A program made the translations under genes and the position numbers. From NCBI RefSeq assembly GCF_003259845.1, contig NZ_QLMJ01000018.1:124001-188000 (forward strand): DNA of 64,000 nt. Direction: 5' to 3'. This DNA is from Actinoplanes lutulentus (lineage in GTDB: Bacteria > Actinomycetota > Actinomycetes > Mycobacteriales > Micromonosporaceae). Below, one piece after another: positions 31,981 through 40,206 of the stretch (within the stretch, counting starts at the first letter, position 1; the number at the start of each line of letters is the position of its first letter). The notes beneath the pieces were generated by a model, which saw only the letters and a list, made by a program, of their open reading frames with translations, did not search any database and was not told the origin of the DNA.

Positions 31981-32769
31981 ATGGCTTACGCGGACGTCAA
32001 CGGCATCAACCTCTACTACGAGATCCACGGCGAGGGACGCCCGCTGGTTCTGCTGCACGGCGGCCTGGGCTCCGGTGAGATGTTCGGCCCGATCCTGGAC
32101 CTGTTCGCCGCGAACCATCAGGTGATCCTCCCGGACCTGCAGGGGCACGGCCGCACCGCGGACATCGACCGGCCGATCGAGATCCCGGCCATGGGTGACG
32201 ACATCGCCGCGCTGATCACCCACCTCGGCCTGGAGAACCCGGACGTTGTCGGTTTCTCGCTCGGCGGCGGTGTCGCCCTGCAGGTCGCGATCCGGCACCC
32301 GCAGAAGGTGCGCCGGGCCGTCGTCGCCTCGGCCGGGATCCGGCGCAGCGCCACCTATCCGGAGATGCTGGAGCAGCAGGGCCAGGTCACCGGCGCGGCC
32401 GCCGAGTTCATGAAGGAGACCCCGATGTACGAGCTGTACCAGCGGGTCGCGCCGCGCCCGGAGGACTTCCCCCGCCTGCTCGACAAGATCGGCGAGTCGA
32501 TGGCGAAGGACTTCGACTTCACCGAGGAGGTCCGCGGCCTGCAGGTGCCGACACTGATCATGGCGGCCGACGCGGACATGTGCCCGCCGAGCCACTTCGT
32601 CGAGGTCTTCGGCCTGCTCGACGGCGGTCTGCGCGACGGCGGCTGGATGGGCGAGGGCCGGCCCAAGGGCGGTCACGCCCTCGCCATTCTGCCGGGCCTG
32701 ACCCACTACAACCTGGTCGACTCCCCGCTGTTCGCGTCCACCTCGCTGGCCTTCATCGACCAGGCCTGA
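31981..32769 (+). CDS. Alpha/beta-fold hydrolase
   Basis: 262 residues with GAAAGGGA upstream of ATG 31981. Oxyanion region LLHGGLGSG; nucleophile elbow VVGFSLGGG (Ser); acid in MAADADMCPP; and a final His in LPGLTHYNLV complete a typical triad. The N-terminus GINLYYEIHGEGRPLVLLHG is common to esterases, lactonases and epoxide-hydrolase-like proteins, so the substrate is open. Divergent from the ECF sigma gene across 104 bases, an arrangement often seen for a sigma factor and its target. Confidence 0.85.
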   Translation: MAYADVNGINLYYEIHGEGRPLVLLHGGLGSGEMFGPILDLFAANHQVILPDLQGHGRTADIDRPIEIPAMGDDIAALITHLGLENPDVVGFSLGGGVALQVAIRHPQKVRRAVVASAGIRRSATYPEMLEQQGQVTGAAAEFMKETPMYELYQRVAPRPEDFPRLLDKIGESMAKDFDFTEEVRGLQVPTLIMAADADMCPPSHFVEVFGLLDGGLRDGGWMGEGRPKGGHALAILPGLTHYNLVDSPLFASTSLAFIDQA

Positions 32770-32821
32770 AAAGACGCGGAACTGGCGTACGCGCGCGGGT
32801 GCCGGGCGGTCGGGGTGTCCG

Positions 32822-33367
32822 TCATCCGGCGCGGCGCCGGGCCCTGCGGGCTGCCAGCTCGTCGTTCCCGCTGGGCTCGGGGATGGCGTCCAGCGGCTGC
32901 GGCATCGCCGGCTCGGCCGGCAGGTGCGACAGCGAACCCTGGATCTCCTTGAAGGCGCCGCCGATCGCGATGCCGAACACGCCCTGCCCACCCTGGAGCA
33001 GATCGACGACCTCCTCCGGGGAGCGGCACTCGTACACCGTCGTCCCGTCCGAGATCAGGGTGATCTCCGCGAGGTCGTCCACGCCGCGAGAGCGCAGCGT
33101 CTCGATCGCCCGGCGGATGTTCTGCAGTGAGACGCCCGCGTCCAGCAGCCGCTTCACGACTTTGAGGACCACCAGGTCCCGGAAGGAGTAGAGCCGCTGA
33201 GTGCCGGAGCCGGTGGCGTCCCGCACGCTCGGAACGACCAGTGTGGTCCGAGCCCAGTAGTCGAGTTGCCGGTAACTGATACCCACGGCCTGACAAGCCG
33301 TGACCCCGCGGTACCCGACCGAGCCGTCCTCGCCGACGAGAGGGCCTTCAAGGGGCTGCTCGTGCAC
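32822..33367 (-). CDS. MerR-family regulator (Rv1830-like)
   Basis: 181 residues from GTG 33367, which has GGGGAGG seven bases upstream; ATG 33388 lies before that site. The MerR helix-turn-helix covers YRGVTACQAVGISYRQLDYWARTTLVVPS and TQRLYSFRDLVVLKVVKRLLDAGVSLQNIRRAIETL. The C-terminal part is short and acidic. In gene order it matches M. tuberculosis Rv1830, a regulator linked to growth and division timing. Last gene of the conserved gcvH-garA-merR-nuclease-merR group. Confidence 0.85.
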   Translation of the reverse strand: MHEQPLEGPLVGEDGSVGYRGVTACQAVGISYRQLDYWARTTLVVPSVRDATGSGTQRLYSFRDLVVLKVVKRLLDAGVSLQNIRRAIETLRSRGVDDLAEITLISDGTTVYECRSPEEVVDLLQGGQGVFGIAIGGAFKEIQGSLSHLPAEPAMPQPLDAIPEPSGNDELAARRARRRAG

Positions 33368-33537
33368 GCGATTACCTCCCCTGCCCATGAACGAATCTAG
33401 GCGATGTGCCAGTTCACCTGGACTTCATGAGCGTATATCTCAGTCACGGCGGAAACATGGAGGTAACCGCACGACACGCCGCGTGCGAGCGAGGGAATCC
33501 GTCGGCGAGCTTCGATAGCTGGGCCACGCGGACCACG

Positions 33538-34002
33538 TCAGCCCGCGAAGTCCTCCGGGCGGACCTGGTCGAGGAACTCGCGGAATTTCTCCACCTCGTC
33601 CTCCTGCTCGTCCGGGATGACGATGCCGGCCTCGGTGAGCACCTCGTCCGCACAGCGGATCGGCGCGCCCACGCGCAGCGCCAGGGCGATCGAGTCACTC
33701 GGCCGGGCCGACACACGCAGGTCCTCGCCGATCAGCAGATCGGCGTAGAAGACGTTGTCCTTCAGCTCGGTGATCTCGACAGCCTTCAGCGGCGCGTCCA
33801 GCGCGGCGAGGATGTCCCGCAGCAGGTCGTGGGTCAGCGGACGAGCCGGCTTGACCCCCTGCTGCTCGTACGCGATAGCGGTCGCCTCGACCGCCCCGAT
33901 CCAGATCGGAAGGTAACGATCGCCGTCGACCTCCCGCAGCAGAACGATCGGCTGGTTGCTGGGCAGCTCCACCCGGACCCCGACCACGCTCAGCTCGCGC
34001 AC
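33538..34002 (-). CDS. Bifunctional nuclease family protein (DUF151, Rv1829-like)
   Basis: 154 residues from GTG 34002, with GGAGG at a good distance. The family core is visible: LPSNQPIVLLREVDGDRYLPIWIGAVEATAIAYEQQG and RPLTHDLLRDILAALDAPLKAVEITELKDNVFYADL, followed by ARPSDSIALALRVGAPI. Plant and bacterial members have been reported to have DNase/RNase activity, but the role in actinobacteria is not settled. It lies between the two MerR genes exactly as in Rv1828-Rv1829-Rv1830. Confidence 0.9.
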   Translation of the reverse strand: MRELSVVGVRVELPSNQPIVLLREVDGDRYLPIWIGAVEATAIAYEQQGVKPARPLTHDLLRDILAALDAPLKAVEITELKDNVFYADLLIGEDLRVSARPSDSIALALRVGAPIRCADEVLTEAGIVIPDEQEDEVEKFREFLDQVRPEDFAG

Positions 34003-34128
34003 CGCCCGCCTCCGTGTCGTTGTTTTGTCGCCGCTGTGGTTCCAGCCGCCCCATCATCTGCACGGTACACGCACACCCCTGGTATCCGAGGAGTGCGGGA
34101 CACCCCGCAAAGGGTAGGCCGAACCGGG

Positions 34129-34869
34129 TCAACGACCCAGTTCGCCGCGCAGGCCGGAGCGAACGAGAGCCGCGTGCAATCGCTGCGAGAGCGCTTGCAG
34201 GTCACGTGCTGTCTCGGCGGCCCGAGCCCGGGCTGCCGGGTCCTGCTGACGCGCCATCGGCGCCAGCAGTTGTGTGAACAGGCCCACTTCCCGGTCCGCG
34301 GCGTTGCGGAACGCGCGCAGGTGACGCGCCTCCAGACCGTAGCGGCCGAGCCCGACCACAGCCTCCACGATGATCACCGCGTCGGCGTCGTACCAGCCCG
34401 GCGGGCGTGCGGTGACCAGACCGATCTGCTCAAGCTCGGCCAGCACCGCCTCGTCCACACCGGTGCGTTCGATCAGGTCGTCCTTGGGGATGCGGGTGTC
34501 CGCCGGGTCGGCCGGGCGCTGGGTGCCCACCGCCACCAGCGTGGGCCGCTGCGGCACCGCCGGTTCCTGCTCCAGACGGTCCAGCTGCTCGCGGATGACG
34601 CGCAGCGGGAGGTACTGGTCCCGCTGCGCGGTCAGCACGAAACGCAGCCGGGCCACGTCGTTCCACGAGTACTTGCGGTACCCGGAGGCGGTGCGTTGCG
34701 GGTCGACAAGACCCTCCGCCTCCAGGAACCGCAACTTCGAGATCGTGGTGTCGGGGAACTCGGTGCGCAAATGTGCCAGCACCTCCCCGATGCTCATCAG
34801 CGCACCCTCACGCCCGCCCGCGGGGCCCGAAGCCCCGGGGTCACGCGCGGCCGCCCCCGACGGGTTCAC
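34129..34869 (-). CDS. ftsR: MerR-family regulator FtsR-like (Rv1828-like)
   Basis: 246 residues from GTG 34869, which overlaps the garA stop (GTGA); ATG 34797, preceded by GAGGG, would give 222 residues beginning MSIGEVLAHL, and may be the true start. MerR domain: MSIGEVLAHLRTEFPDTTISKLRFLEAEGLVDPQRTASGYRKYS. A dimerising and effector part follows (RIPKDDLIERTGVDEAVLAELEQIGLV). In Corynebacterium the homologue FtsR activates ftsZ. The symbol rests on this homology and the conserved order. Confidence 0.85.
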   Translation of the reverse strand: MNPSGAAARDPGASGPAGGREGALMSIGEVLAHLRTEFPDTTISKLRFLEAEGLVDPQRTASGYRKYSWNDVARLRFVLTAQRDQYLPLRVIREQLDRLEQEPAVPQRPTLVAVGTQRPADPADTRIPKDDLIERTGVDEAVLAELEQIGLVTARPPGWYDADAVIIVEAVVGLGRYGLEARHLRAFRNAADREVGLFTQLLAPMARQQDPAARARAAETARDLQALSQRLHAALVRSGLRGELGR

Positions 34870-35318
34870 GCCCGGCCGCCCTCGCCCTCCGGTCGCGGGC
34901 CGGCGATGAAGACCAGCCGGAACTTGCCGATCTGGACCTCGTCACCGTTGCTCAGCGTCGCGGCCTCGACGCGCTCCCGGTTCACATACGTACCGTTGAG
35001 CGAGCCGACGTCGCGAACGGTGAACGTGCCGCCGTCACGGTGGAACTCGGCGTGGCGGCGCGAAACCGTCACGTCGTCGAGGAAGATGTCACTGTCCGGG
35101 TGCCGTCCACTGGTCGTCACGTCGTGATCCAGCAGGAACCGGGCACCCGCGTTCGGGCCACGGCGGACCACCAGCAGCGCCATACCGGGCGGCAGCGAAC
35201 CGGACATCCGGCTCGGCACCACGTCGGTCTCGGGTCCCTCGAGCACCTCGTCAAGGGCGCCAAGGTTCAGCGTGGACGTGACGTCGAGTGGGGGAAACTC
35301 GTCGTCTGGGCGCGTCAT
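34866..35318 (-). CDS. garA: FHA-domain regulator of the TCA cycle (GarA/OdhI-like)
   Basis: 150 residues from ATG 35318, with GAGGTGG upstream. The FHA domain (about 50-140) has GARFLLDHDVTTSGRHPDSDIFLDDVTVSRRHAEF and DVGSLNGTYVNRERV, with the phosphothreonine-binding Arg, Ser and Asn in place. Known GarA/OdhI binds 2-oxoglutarate dehydrogenase and glutamate enzymes, released by Ser/Thr-kinase phosphorylation of an N-terminal Thr pair. Here the N-terminus offers DVTSTLNLG and PETDVV in place of a plain ETTS, so the phosphosite needs checking. Coupled to ftsR by GTGA. Confidence 0.88.
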   Translation of the reverse strand: MTRPDDEFPPLDVTSTLNLGALDEVLEGPETDVVPSRMSGSLPPGMALLVVRRGPNAGARFLLDHDVTTSGRHPDSDIFLDDVTVSRRHAEFHRDGGTFTVRDVGSLNGTYVNRERVEAATLSNGDEVQIGKFRLVFIAGPRPEGEGGRA

Positions 35319-35415
35319 CGGACCACCTCACGGATCAGTTGGTCGCCGCGGCCGATTACAGCCCGACGCACGACTATCGGTTTCAAAGGAATAACAGTTC
35401 TTCGTGTGCTTCGCG

Positions 35416-35445
35416 AGCCTAGTCAGCGCCAATATCGCGAGGCAA
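35416..35445 (-). promoter_or_regulatory. Candidate housekeeping-sigma promoter for garA
   Basis: Read on the minus strand: TTGCCT (35445-35440), 18-base spacer, TAGGCT (35421-35416), about 100 bases upstream of garA. It fits the TTGnnn/TAnnnT pattern of HrdB-type promoters. It would let garA-ftsR be transcribed independently of gcvH. Confidence 0.4.
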
Positions 35446-35475
35446 CAAGACTCGCGGAGGCCGATATAGGCTTTA

Positions 35476-35856
35476 TCAGCTCTCGGTGAGCGCCCGGTAC
35501 GCCGCGGCGTCGAGAAGCGAATCGAGCACCGCCGGGTCATCCGGGGCGATCTCCACCAGCCAGCCCGCCGCGTACGGCTCGCCGTTGATGATTTCCGGCT
35601 CGTCGGCGAGGGTCGCATTCTTCGCCACGACGGTTCCCGCTATCGGCGCGTAGATCTCCGAGACGCTCTTCGTCGACTCGATCTCACCGAGCGAGTCACC
35701 CGCCTGCACCACCGTGCCCTCGTCGGGCAGCTGCACGAAGACGATGTCACCGAGCGCGTCCTGCGCGAAATGGGTGATGCCCACCCGCACAGGGCCGCTG
35801 CCGTCACCGGCGACCCACTCGTGCTCCGCGGTGTACCGCAGATCCTCAGGAATCAA
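35476..35856 (-). CDS. gcvH: Glycine cleavage system H protein
   Basis: 126 residues. The TTG at 35856 is accepted as start because GGAGGAAGCG stands directly before it. The lipoyl-attachment lysine is in LGEIESTKSVSEIYAPI, and the YTAEHEWV near the N-terminus is the family hallmark. The protein carries the aminomethyl group between P, T and L proteins of glycine cleavage. The other gcv genes are not in the window. It is the last gene of the run beginning with the CDP-alcohol transferase, separated by only 15 bases from the DUF881 gene. Confidence 0.95.
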   Translation of the reverse strand: MIPEDLRYTAEHEWVAGDGSGPVRVGITHFAQDALGDIVFVQLPDEGTVVQAGDSLGEIESTKSVSEIYAPIAGTVVAKNATLADEPEIINGEPYAAGWLVEIAPDDPAVLDSLLDAAAYRALTES

Positions 35857-35871
35857 CGCTTCCTCCGTTAA

Positions 35872-36807
35872 TCACGAAACCGGACGCGCGTACTGCAAGG
35901 CTGTCGCCTTACGCACCTCGGTCACTTCGACCATGGAGCGCGAGTCCATGGTCACGCTACCGCCGTCGTTCTTCACCGACGCCACCACCCCGCCCGGGAT
36001 CTGCAGCGCGGTACTCATCGTTCCGGCGGGACCGATCACCAGAAGACGGAACGTACCCGTCAGATGCTCGCCATCAGCGAGGATTCCCCCACCCTGGGCG
36101 TCCACGAAATAGGTCGCCGCGACGACCCGCACGGCGACGCCGTTATCGCCGCTCAACTGCATCACCTCACCGCCGGAACCCCGCAGCTCCTGAACGGTGT
36201 TGAGAATGTCGGACGCCTTCACCTTGGTCAGGGTGATCTCCAGCCCGGCGCCCTGCCCCGGCACGGTTCCGGCCAGCAGACCCAGCTCCTCGCTGCGCTT
36301 GCTCGCCTCCGCCAGGGCCGCTTCCCGGCCCTGAACGCCCGACGAGAGCTGTTGCCGGGTCGTCTCCAGGGCCTGGATCTCGGACAGCAGCCGGCTGTCC
36401 TGCGCCTCCAGGTCACTGAGGATCCGGACCAGGTCCTCCTGCCGCGCCGTCGCCAGCCCGTGGTCGGCGTCGTTGCTGCGCAGCTGCACCACCAGGCTGA
36501 ACCCGAGCAGCGCGAGCAACACCCAGATCAGGGTCCCGGCGGGTGCGGGGCGGCGCGAGGATCGCTTCGCTTCTTCCGTACCCAATGGGCCTGGCTCTGG
36601 ATCTGGCTCTTGATCTTGGTCGTTGGTCGCGCTCGGCGCGACGGTCTCGCTCTCCGAGGGATCAAGATCACTTTTGGGTACGCCGGAAGCAGGCTCGGCT
36701 GCTTGCTCCGGAAGGTTCACAGCTTCACCCGATCGAGTCAGGTCAACTGTGGGCTCGGCTGCCAGGGGCTCCGCCGGGTCCTTCACGTCGTCCTCGCGGT
36801 CGGTCAT
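35872..36807 (-). CDS. DUF881 membrane protein (Rv1825-like)
   Basis: 311 residues. An acidic, low-complexity cytoplasmic N-terminus (about 95 residues, rich in Glu, Pro and Asp) precedes one TM helix (LIWVLLALLGFSLVVQL), a coiled-coil-like stretch (LVRILSDLEAQDSRLLSEIQALETTRQQL) and the DUF881 domain (PGQGAGLEITLTKVKASDILNTVQELRGSGGEVMQLSG). DUF881 proteins of actinobacteria are linked to cell division; the Rv1823/Rv1825 homologues occur in this same arrangement. Paralogue of 37171-38076, with the small basic protein between them. Confidence 0.88.
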   Translation of the reverse strand: MTDREDDVKDPAEPLAAEPTVDLTRSGEAVNLPEQAAEPASGVPKSDLDPSESETVAPSATNDQDQEPDPEPGPLGTEEAKRSSRRPAPAGTLIWVLLALLGFSLVVQLRSNDADHGLATARQEDLVRILSDLEAQDSRLLSEIQALETTRQQLSSGVQGREAALAEASKRSEELGLLAGTVPGQGAGLEITLTKVKASDILNTVQELRGSGGEVMQLSGDNGVAVRVVAATYFVDAQGGGILADGEHLTGTFRLLVIGPAGTMSTALQIPGGVVASVKNDGGSVTMDSRSMVEVTEVRKATALQYARPVS

Positions 36808-36841
36808 CGCAGTCCCATAGTCGTCTCAGCCCACAGTCGTC

Positions 36842-37174
36842 TCAGGCCCGGAACAGGTGCCGGCGAATTGCCGCGACATTACCGAAGATCCGCACGCCGA
36901 GCACGACGACGACGCCGGTGGACAGCTGACCACCCACACCGAGCTGATCACCGACGTAGACGATCAGCGCCGACACCAGCACGTTGGAGATGAACGACAC
37001 GACGAACTGCTTGTCGTCGAAGATCCCGTCCAGCTTGGCGCGCACCCCGCCGAAGACCGCGTCCAGCGCCGCCACCACCGCGATCGGCAGATAGGGCACC
37101 AGCTCCGGAGGCACGGCCGGATGGAAGACGATGCCCAGCAGGACACCGGCGAGCAGGGCAAGTACGGCGATCAT
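36842..37174 (-). CDS. Small basic membrane protein (DUF1290, Rv1824-like)
   Basis: 110 residues with three hydrophobic helices (AVLALLAGVLLGIVF, LPIAVVAALDAVFGGVRAKLDG, VVSFISNVLVSALIVYVGDQLG) and a basic tail (RIFGNVAAIRRHLFRA). The ATG at 37174 overlaps the upstream stop (ATGA). This small basic protein is found between two DUF881 genes in many Gram-positive bacteria. The trio probably forms a membrane complex; its task is not known. Confidence 0.9.
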   Translation of the reverse strand: MIAVLALLAGVLLGIVFHPAVPPELVPYLPIAVVAALDAVFGGVRAKLDGIFDDKQFVVSFISNVLVSALIVYVGDQLGVGGQLSTGVVVVLGVRIFGNVAAIRRHLFRA

Positions 37175-38076
37175 CGGCCGCCTTCCGACGCAGAGCCCGA
37201 CGGCGCGGGCACGGGGGTGCTGGAGGAAGGAGTGCTGGGAGTCGCGACCCGCAGTTTCAGCTCGGTCGCCGCGTCCAGCGTCACGTTTTTCACCCCGGCC
37301 GCGTCGAACGACATGCCGTACCGCGCGACCAGGGTCTCGAAGAAGTGCCCGGCGTACCCGGACGTGAAGTCGCCGGCCAGGTCACCCGGACCGATCGCCA
37401 CCACTTCGTACGGAGTGGCGACCGGCTGCACGTTGACCAGGATCGCCTCGCCGGCCTGACGGATCGTCGACGTGGCGGTGAGCCGCTGACCGTTGATGGA
37501 GATCGCCTCGGCGCCGGCACTCCACAGCGCGTTCGTCGCGAGCTGCAGGTCGGTGTCCTTCACCCGGCTCTCGGTGCGGCGCTCGCCGGTCACCGGGTCC
37601 ACCGTCGTCGGACCGTCCGCCAGGGTGATCTTCGCGCCGTTGCCGTGCACCGCGGCGAAGCCGGTGGCCGCCTCCAGGTCACGCAGCTGCGCCAGGGCCT
37701 CACCGCTCAGTTTCTGCTCGCGCAGCGTGGCGACCTTCGCCGCCAGCTCGTCGGCGCGGCCCTGCAGCTCGGCGGTCTCGTCGCGCCGGTTCTCCACCTG
37801 CTCGATCAGCTCGTCGCGGGCCACCGTGCGGGCCGGCTCCTCGGCGACCGTCTGCCGATAGGCCACCACCAGCAGGAAACCGATCACCAGCAGCATCAGC
37901 GCGGTCGAACCGGAGGCGATCTGCCGGGCCGTGCCGGTGCGGCCACGGCCCTCGGCCTTGCGGGCTGCCGCGTCGGCGTAACCGGGGTCGAGCGGGTTCT
38001 GGAACAGCGCGGTCAGGAAGTCGGGGCCGTAGGTGCGCTTGCCGGTGGAAGCGCCGTCCGGGTCCGGAACCGTCAC
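37171..38076 (-). CDS. DUF881 membrane protein (Rv1823-like)
   Basis: 301 residues from GTG 38076, overlapping the upstream stop (GTGA). A cytoplasmic N-terminus (KRTYGPDFLTALFQNPLDPGYADAA) precedes one TM helix (ALMLLVIGFLLVVAYRQ), a charged coiled coil (LIEQVENRRDETAELQGRADELAAKVATLREQKL) and the DUF881 domain (TRVKDTDLQLATNALWSAGAEAISINGQRLTATS). Same family as 35872-36807 but distinct in its termini. Its C-terminus is Pro/Ser/Thr-rich. Confidence 0.88.
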   Translation of the reverse strand: MTVPDPDGASTGKRTYGPDFLTALFQNPLDPGYADAAARKAEGRGRTGTARQIASGSTALMLLVIGFLLVVAYRQTVAEEPARTVARDELIEQVENRRDETAELQGRADELAAKVATLREQKLSGEALAQLRDLEAATGFAAVHGNGAKITLADGPTTVDPVTGERRTESRVKDTDLQLATNALWSAGAEAISINGQRLTATSTIRQAGEAILVNVQPVATPYEVVAIGPGDLAGDFTSGYAGHFFETLVARYGMSFDAAGVKNVTLDAATELKLRVATPSTPSSSTPVPAPSGSASEGGR

Positions 38077-38696
38077 GGCGTCTCCCGGCCGACGTGCGGA
38101 TTTTCTCGGTCAGCGCGCAGGATTTGGGCCGCCTGGACCAGATAGAGAGCCGCTGCCGCCCAGTACAGCCCGAGTGCCCACCAGGCCAGGCCCCAGCCGG
38201 TCGGGTACGCCCAGGACTCCCAGGACGGCACCGCTTTCGCCAGCAGGATGATCGGGAACGCGGCGAGCAGCAGGAACGTGCCGGTCTTGCCGACGTAGTG
38301 GACCGGCGGCGGGCCGTACCCATGGCGGCGCAGCACCAGCAGCGCGACGGCGAGCACCACCTCGCGGGCCAGCAGTGCGGCGGTCAGCCACAGCGGGACG
38401 ACCTCACGAACCGTGAACCCGACGAGCGTGGCCAGGATGTAGAGCCGGTCCGCGAACGGGTCGAGCAGCTCACCGAGGCGGCTCACCGAATTCATCCGGC
38501 GGGCCAGGTAACCGTCGACCCAGTCGGTCGAGCCGCCGATCGCCAGCACGATCACCGCGGCGATGTCGTGCTCCGCGACGAGCAGCAGGTAGAGGAAGAG
38601 CGGCACGCCGAGCAGCCGCAGGAAGCTGATCACATTGGGCAGCGTGAAAATGCGGTTGGAGGTCTCGATGGACGGCGCAGGCTGCTGCGACATCAC
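38073..38696 (-). CDS. CDP-alcohol phosphatidyltransferase (Rv1822/PgsA2-like)
   Basis: 207 residues from GTG 38696; ATG 38693 is equally possible, with GGGAGGG upstream of both. The CDP-alcohol motif is complete: DWVDGYLARRMNSVSRLGELLDPFADR gives the D-x2-DG-x2-AR-x8-G-x3-D-x3-D pattern that binds the metal and CDP-diacylglycerol. Five to six TM helices follow the family layout. Likely product: phosphatidylglycerophosphate or a related phospholipid headgroup transfer in the cytoplasmic membrane. First gene of the conserved operon leading to gcvH. Confidence 0.88.
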   Translation of the reverse strand: MMSQQPAPSIETSNRIFTLPNVISFLRLLGVPLFLYLLLVAEHDIAAVIVLAIGGSTDWVDGYLARRMNSVSRLGELLDPFADRLYILATLVGFTVREVVPLWLTAALLAREVVLAVALLVLRRHGYGPPPVHYVGKTGTFLLLAAFPIILLAKAVPSWESWAYPTGWGLAWWALGLYWAAAALYLVQAAQILRADRENPHVGRETP

Positions 38697-39044
38697 AGAT
38701 TCCCTCCCCCTCGGCCCGGGCCCCCGCTCGGCGCCTGGCGGGTGACCGCGCTTTCACACCCGCTCCCCCGCGGATGGATGCGCCTGATTCCCGGTCACTC
38801 GCCGAGCAACTATAACCAGCCGCGTTCCCGCCGCCGACGCGCCGTCACAGTGGCCACACCCTCTAGTTCATCCTAGGAGGCTAGGCCATAGCCGTGGCCA
38901 GGCGCTGTTCGGGTGGTCACACGTGTCGGCATTCACAACGACCTGCTTCGATCTACGTTTTCTCAGGCCAGAACCGGCGCGGAGTGATCACGGCCGGCAA
39001 TCTCCGGTTGGCAAGGCGTCAATTGAAACGTCAAGCTGTACCGC
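38697..39044. other. 348-base intergenic region between divergent genes
   Basis: No coding sequence is convincing. On the minus strand TATAGT (38814-38809) is a possible -10 box for the phospholipid-DUF881-gcvH operon, without a clear -35. CTAG occurs three times in 38863-38884. The right part leads to the AraC gene, where TTGGCA near 39009 is the only weak -35 candidate. Confidence 0.5.
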
Positions 39045-40001
39045 GTGTTACCCGTAACTCACGCGATCCGTGACGTCGACCAGGCCCACCAGGTCTTGAA
39101 CCATTACTTCTACACATTGGACGTCGACGTACTCACGCCGCGACCAGGCTGGACGGCGTCCTTCGCGGTCGGTGGCGACGACTCCGTCACCGTCGGCGAC
39201 CTGCGCTTCGGCGTCGACGTCCGGATCCGGGCCGGGGAACTCGGCTACTACCACGTGAACATGCCGCTGCACGGCGACATGGCCTTCCACCAGGGCAACG
39301 CCGCGCCGCAGCTGGCCACCGCCGCCTGCGCCGCCGTCTTCGGACCGACCGGGAACACCGTCATCGACAAGTGGGACGGCGACTGCCGGATCATCGCCGT
39401 GAAGATCGCGCGCACCGATCTGGAGAACCAGCTGGCCCTGATGCTGGACGCCCCGATCCGCGGCCCGATCGACCTGACACCCATGCTCGACGTCACCGGC
39501 GGCGCCGGCGCGGCCTGGGCCCGCCTGGCCCGGATGGTCGCGGCCGACACCAGCGAGGCCGGACTCACCCAGCACCCGGTGATCGGCGCGCGGCTGCGGG
39601 AGACCCTGGTCAGCGGGCTGCTGACGGCGAGCGGCCACCGCTATCGCGACGCCATGGAACGCCGCCGGCCGGCCCTGGCCGCCCCGGGCGCGATCCGGCG
39701 GGTAGTCGAGGCGATGCGCGCGCAGCCGGGCCGCCCGTTCACGGTGGCCGACCTCGCCACGATCGCCGGCGTCGGCGTGCGGTCACTGCAGCAGAGCTTC
39801 CAGCGGTACGTCGGGATGCCACCGATGACCTACCTGCGTCAGCTCCGGCTGGGCCTGGTGCACGAGGAACTACGCCAGGCCCGGCCGGGAACGACGGTCG
39901 CCCAGGTCGCCTACCGGTACGGCTTCACCCACCCGAGCCGCTTCGCCGCCGCGTACCGCGAGCGATACGGGGTCTCCCCCTCGGACACCCTGCGAACGTA
40001 G
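39045..40001 (+). CDS. AraC-family transcriptional regulator
   Basis: 318 residues from GTG 39045, with no visible ribosome site. The N-terminal part (VNMPLHGDMAFHQGNAAPQLATAACAAVFGPTGNT) is a cupin-like ligand domain of the AraC_binding_2 type. The C-terminal double HTH is TVADLATIAGVGVRSLQQSFQRYVGMPPMTYLRQLRL and VAQVAYRYGFTHPSRFAAAYRERYGVSPSDTLR. It resembles the protein at 60375-61388 along its whole length. Targets are unknown; a hairpin-rich gap follows its end. Confidence 0.88.
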   Translation: MLPVTHAIRDVDQAHQVLNHYFYTLDVDVLTPRPGWTASFAVGGDDSVTVGDLRFGVDVRIRAGELGYYHVNMPLHGDMAFHQGNAAPQLATAACAAVFGPTGNTVIDKWDGDCRIIAVKIARTDLENQLALMLDAPIRGPIDLTPMLDVTGGAGAAWARLARMVAADTSEAGLTQHPVIGARLRETLVSGLLTASGHRYRDAMERRRPALAAPGAIRRVVEAMRAQPGRPFTVADLATIAGVGVRSLQQSFQRYVGMPPMTYLRQLRLGLVHEELRQARPGTTVAQVAYRYGFTHPSRFAAAYRERYGVSPSDTLRT

Positions 40002-40035
40002 ACAGCGTGGCGCCGGTTCGCCGGGACGCTGCCCC

Positions 40036-40082
40036 GATCTTGTGAGGTTGCTCCGCCCAGCAAGCCGAAACCTCACAAGATC
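40036..40082. repeat. 47-nt palindromic element, copy A3
   Basis: GATCTTGTGAGGTT (40036-40049) is fully complementary to 40069-40082, a 14-bp stem. Same length and same ends as copies A1/A2 at 13.6 kb, 26 kb away. Confidence 0.9.
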
Positions 40083-40141
40083 CGAACCGCAACCGCAACC
40101 GCAACCGGAACCGTGGCGTGGCGTGGGTCGCGGTCGGGTGT

Positions 40142-40202
40142 CGCGAGCCGTAGCTCAGTGGTGTTATCGGCCCGTCATTCCGGGTCTGGCGTACGGCTCG
40201 CG
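40142..40202. repeat. Hairpin family D, copy D1
   Basis: CGCGAGCCGTA (40142-40152) pairs with TACGGCTCGCG (40192-40202). Left part GAGCCGTAGCTCAGTGG is repeated in D2. Confidence 0.8.
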
Positions 40203-40206
40203 CCGC

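Noticed and set aside
35857..35871. Glycine riboswitch upstream of gcvH
   Set aside because: Only 15 bases separate gcvH from the preceding gene, too few for an aptamer.
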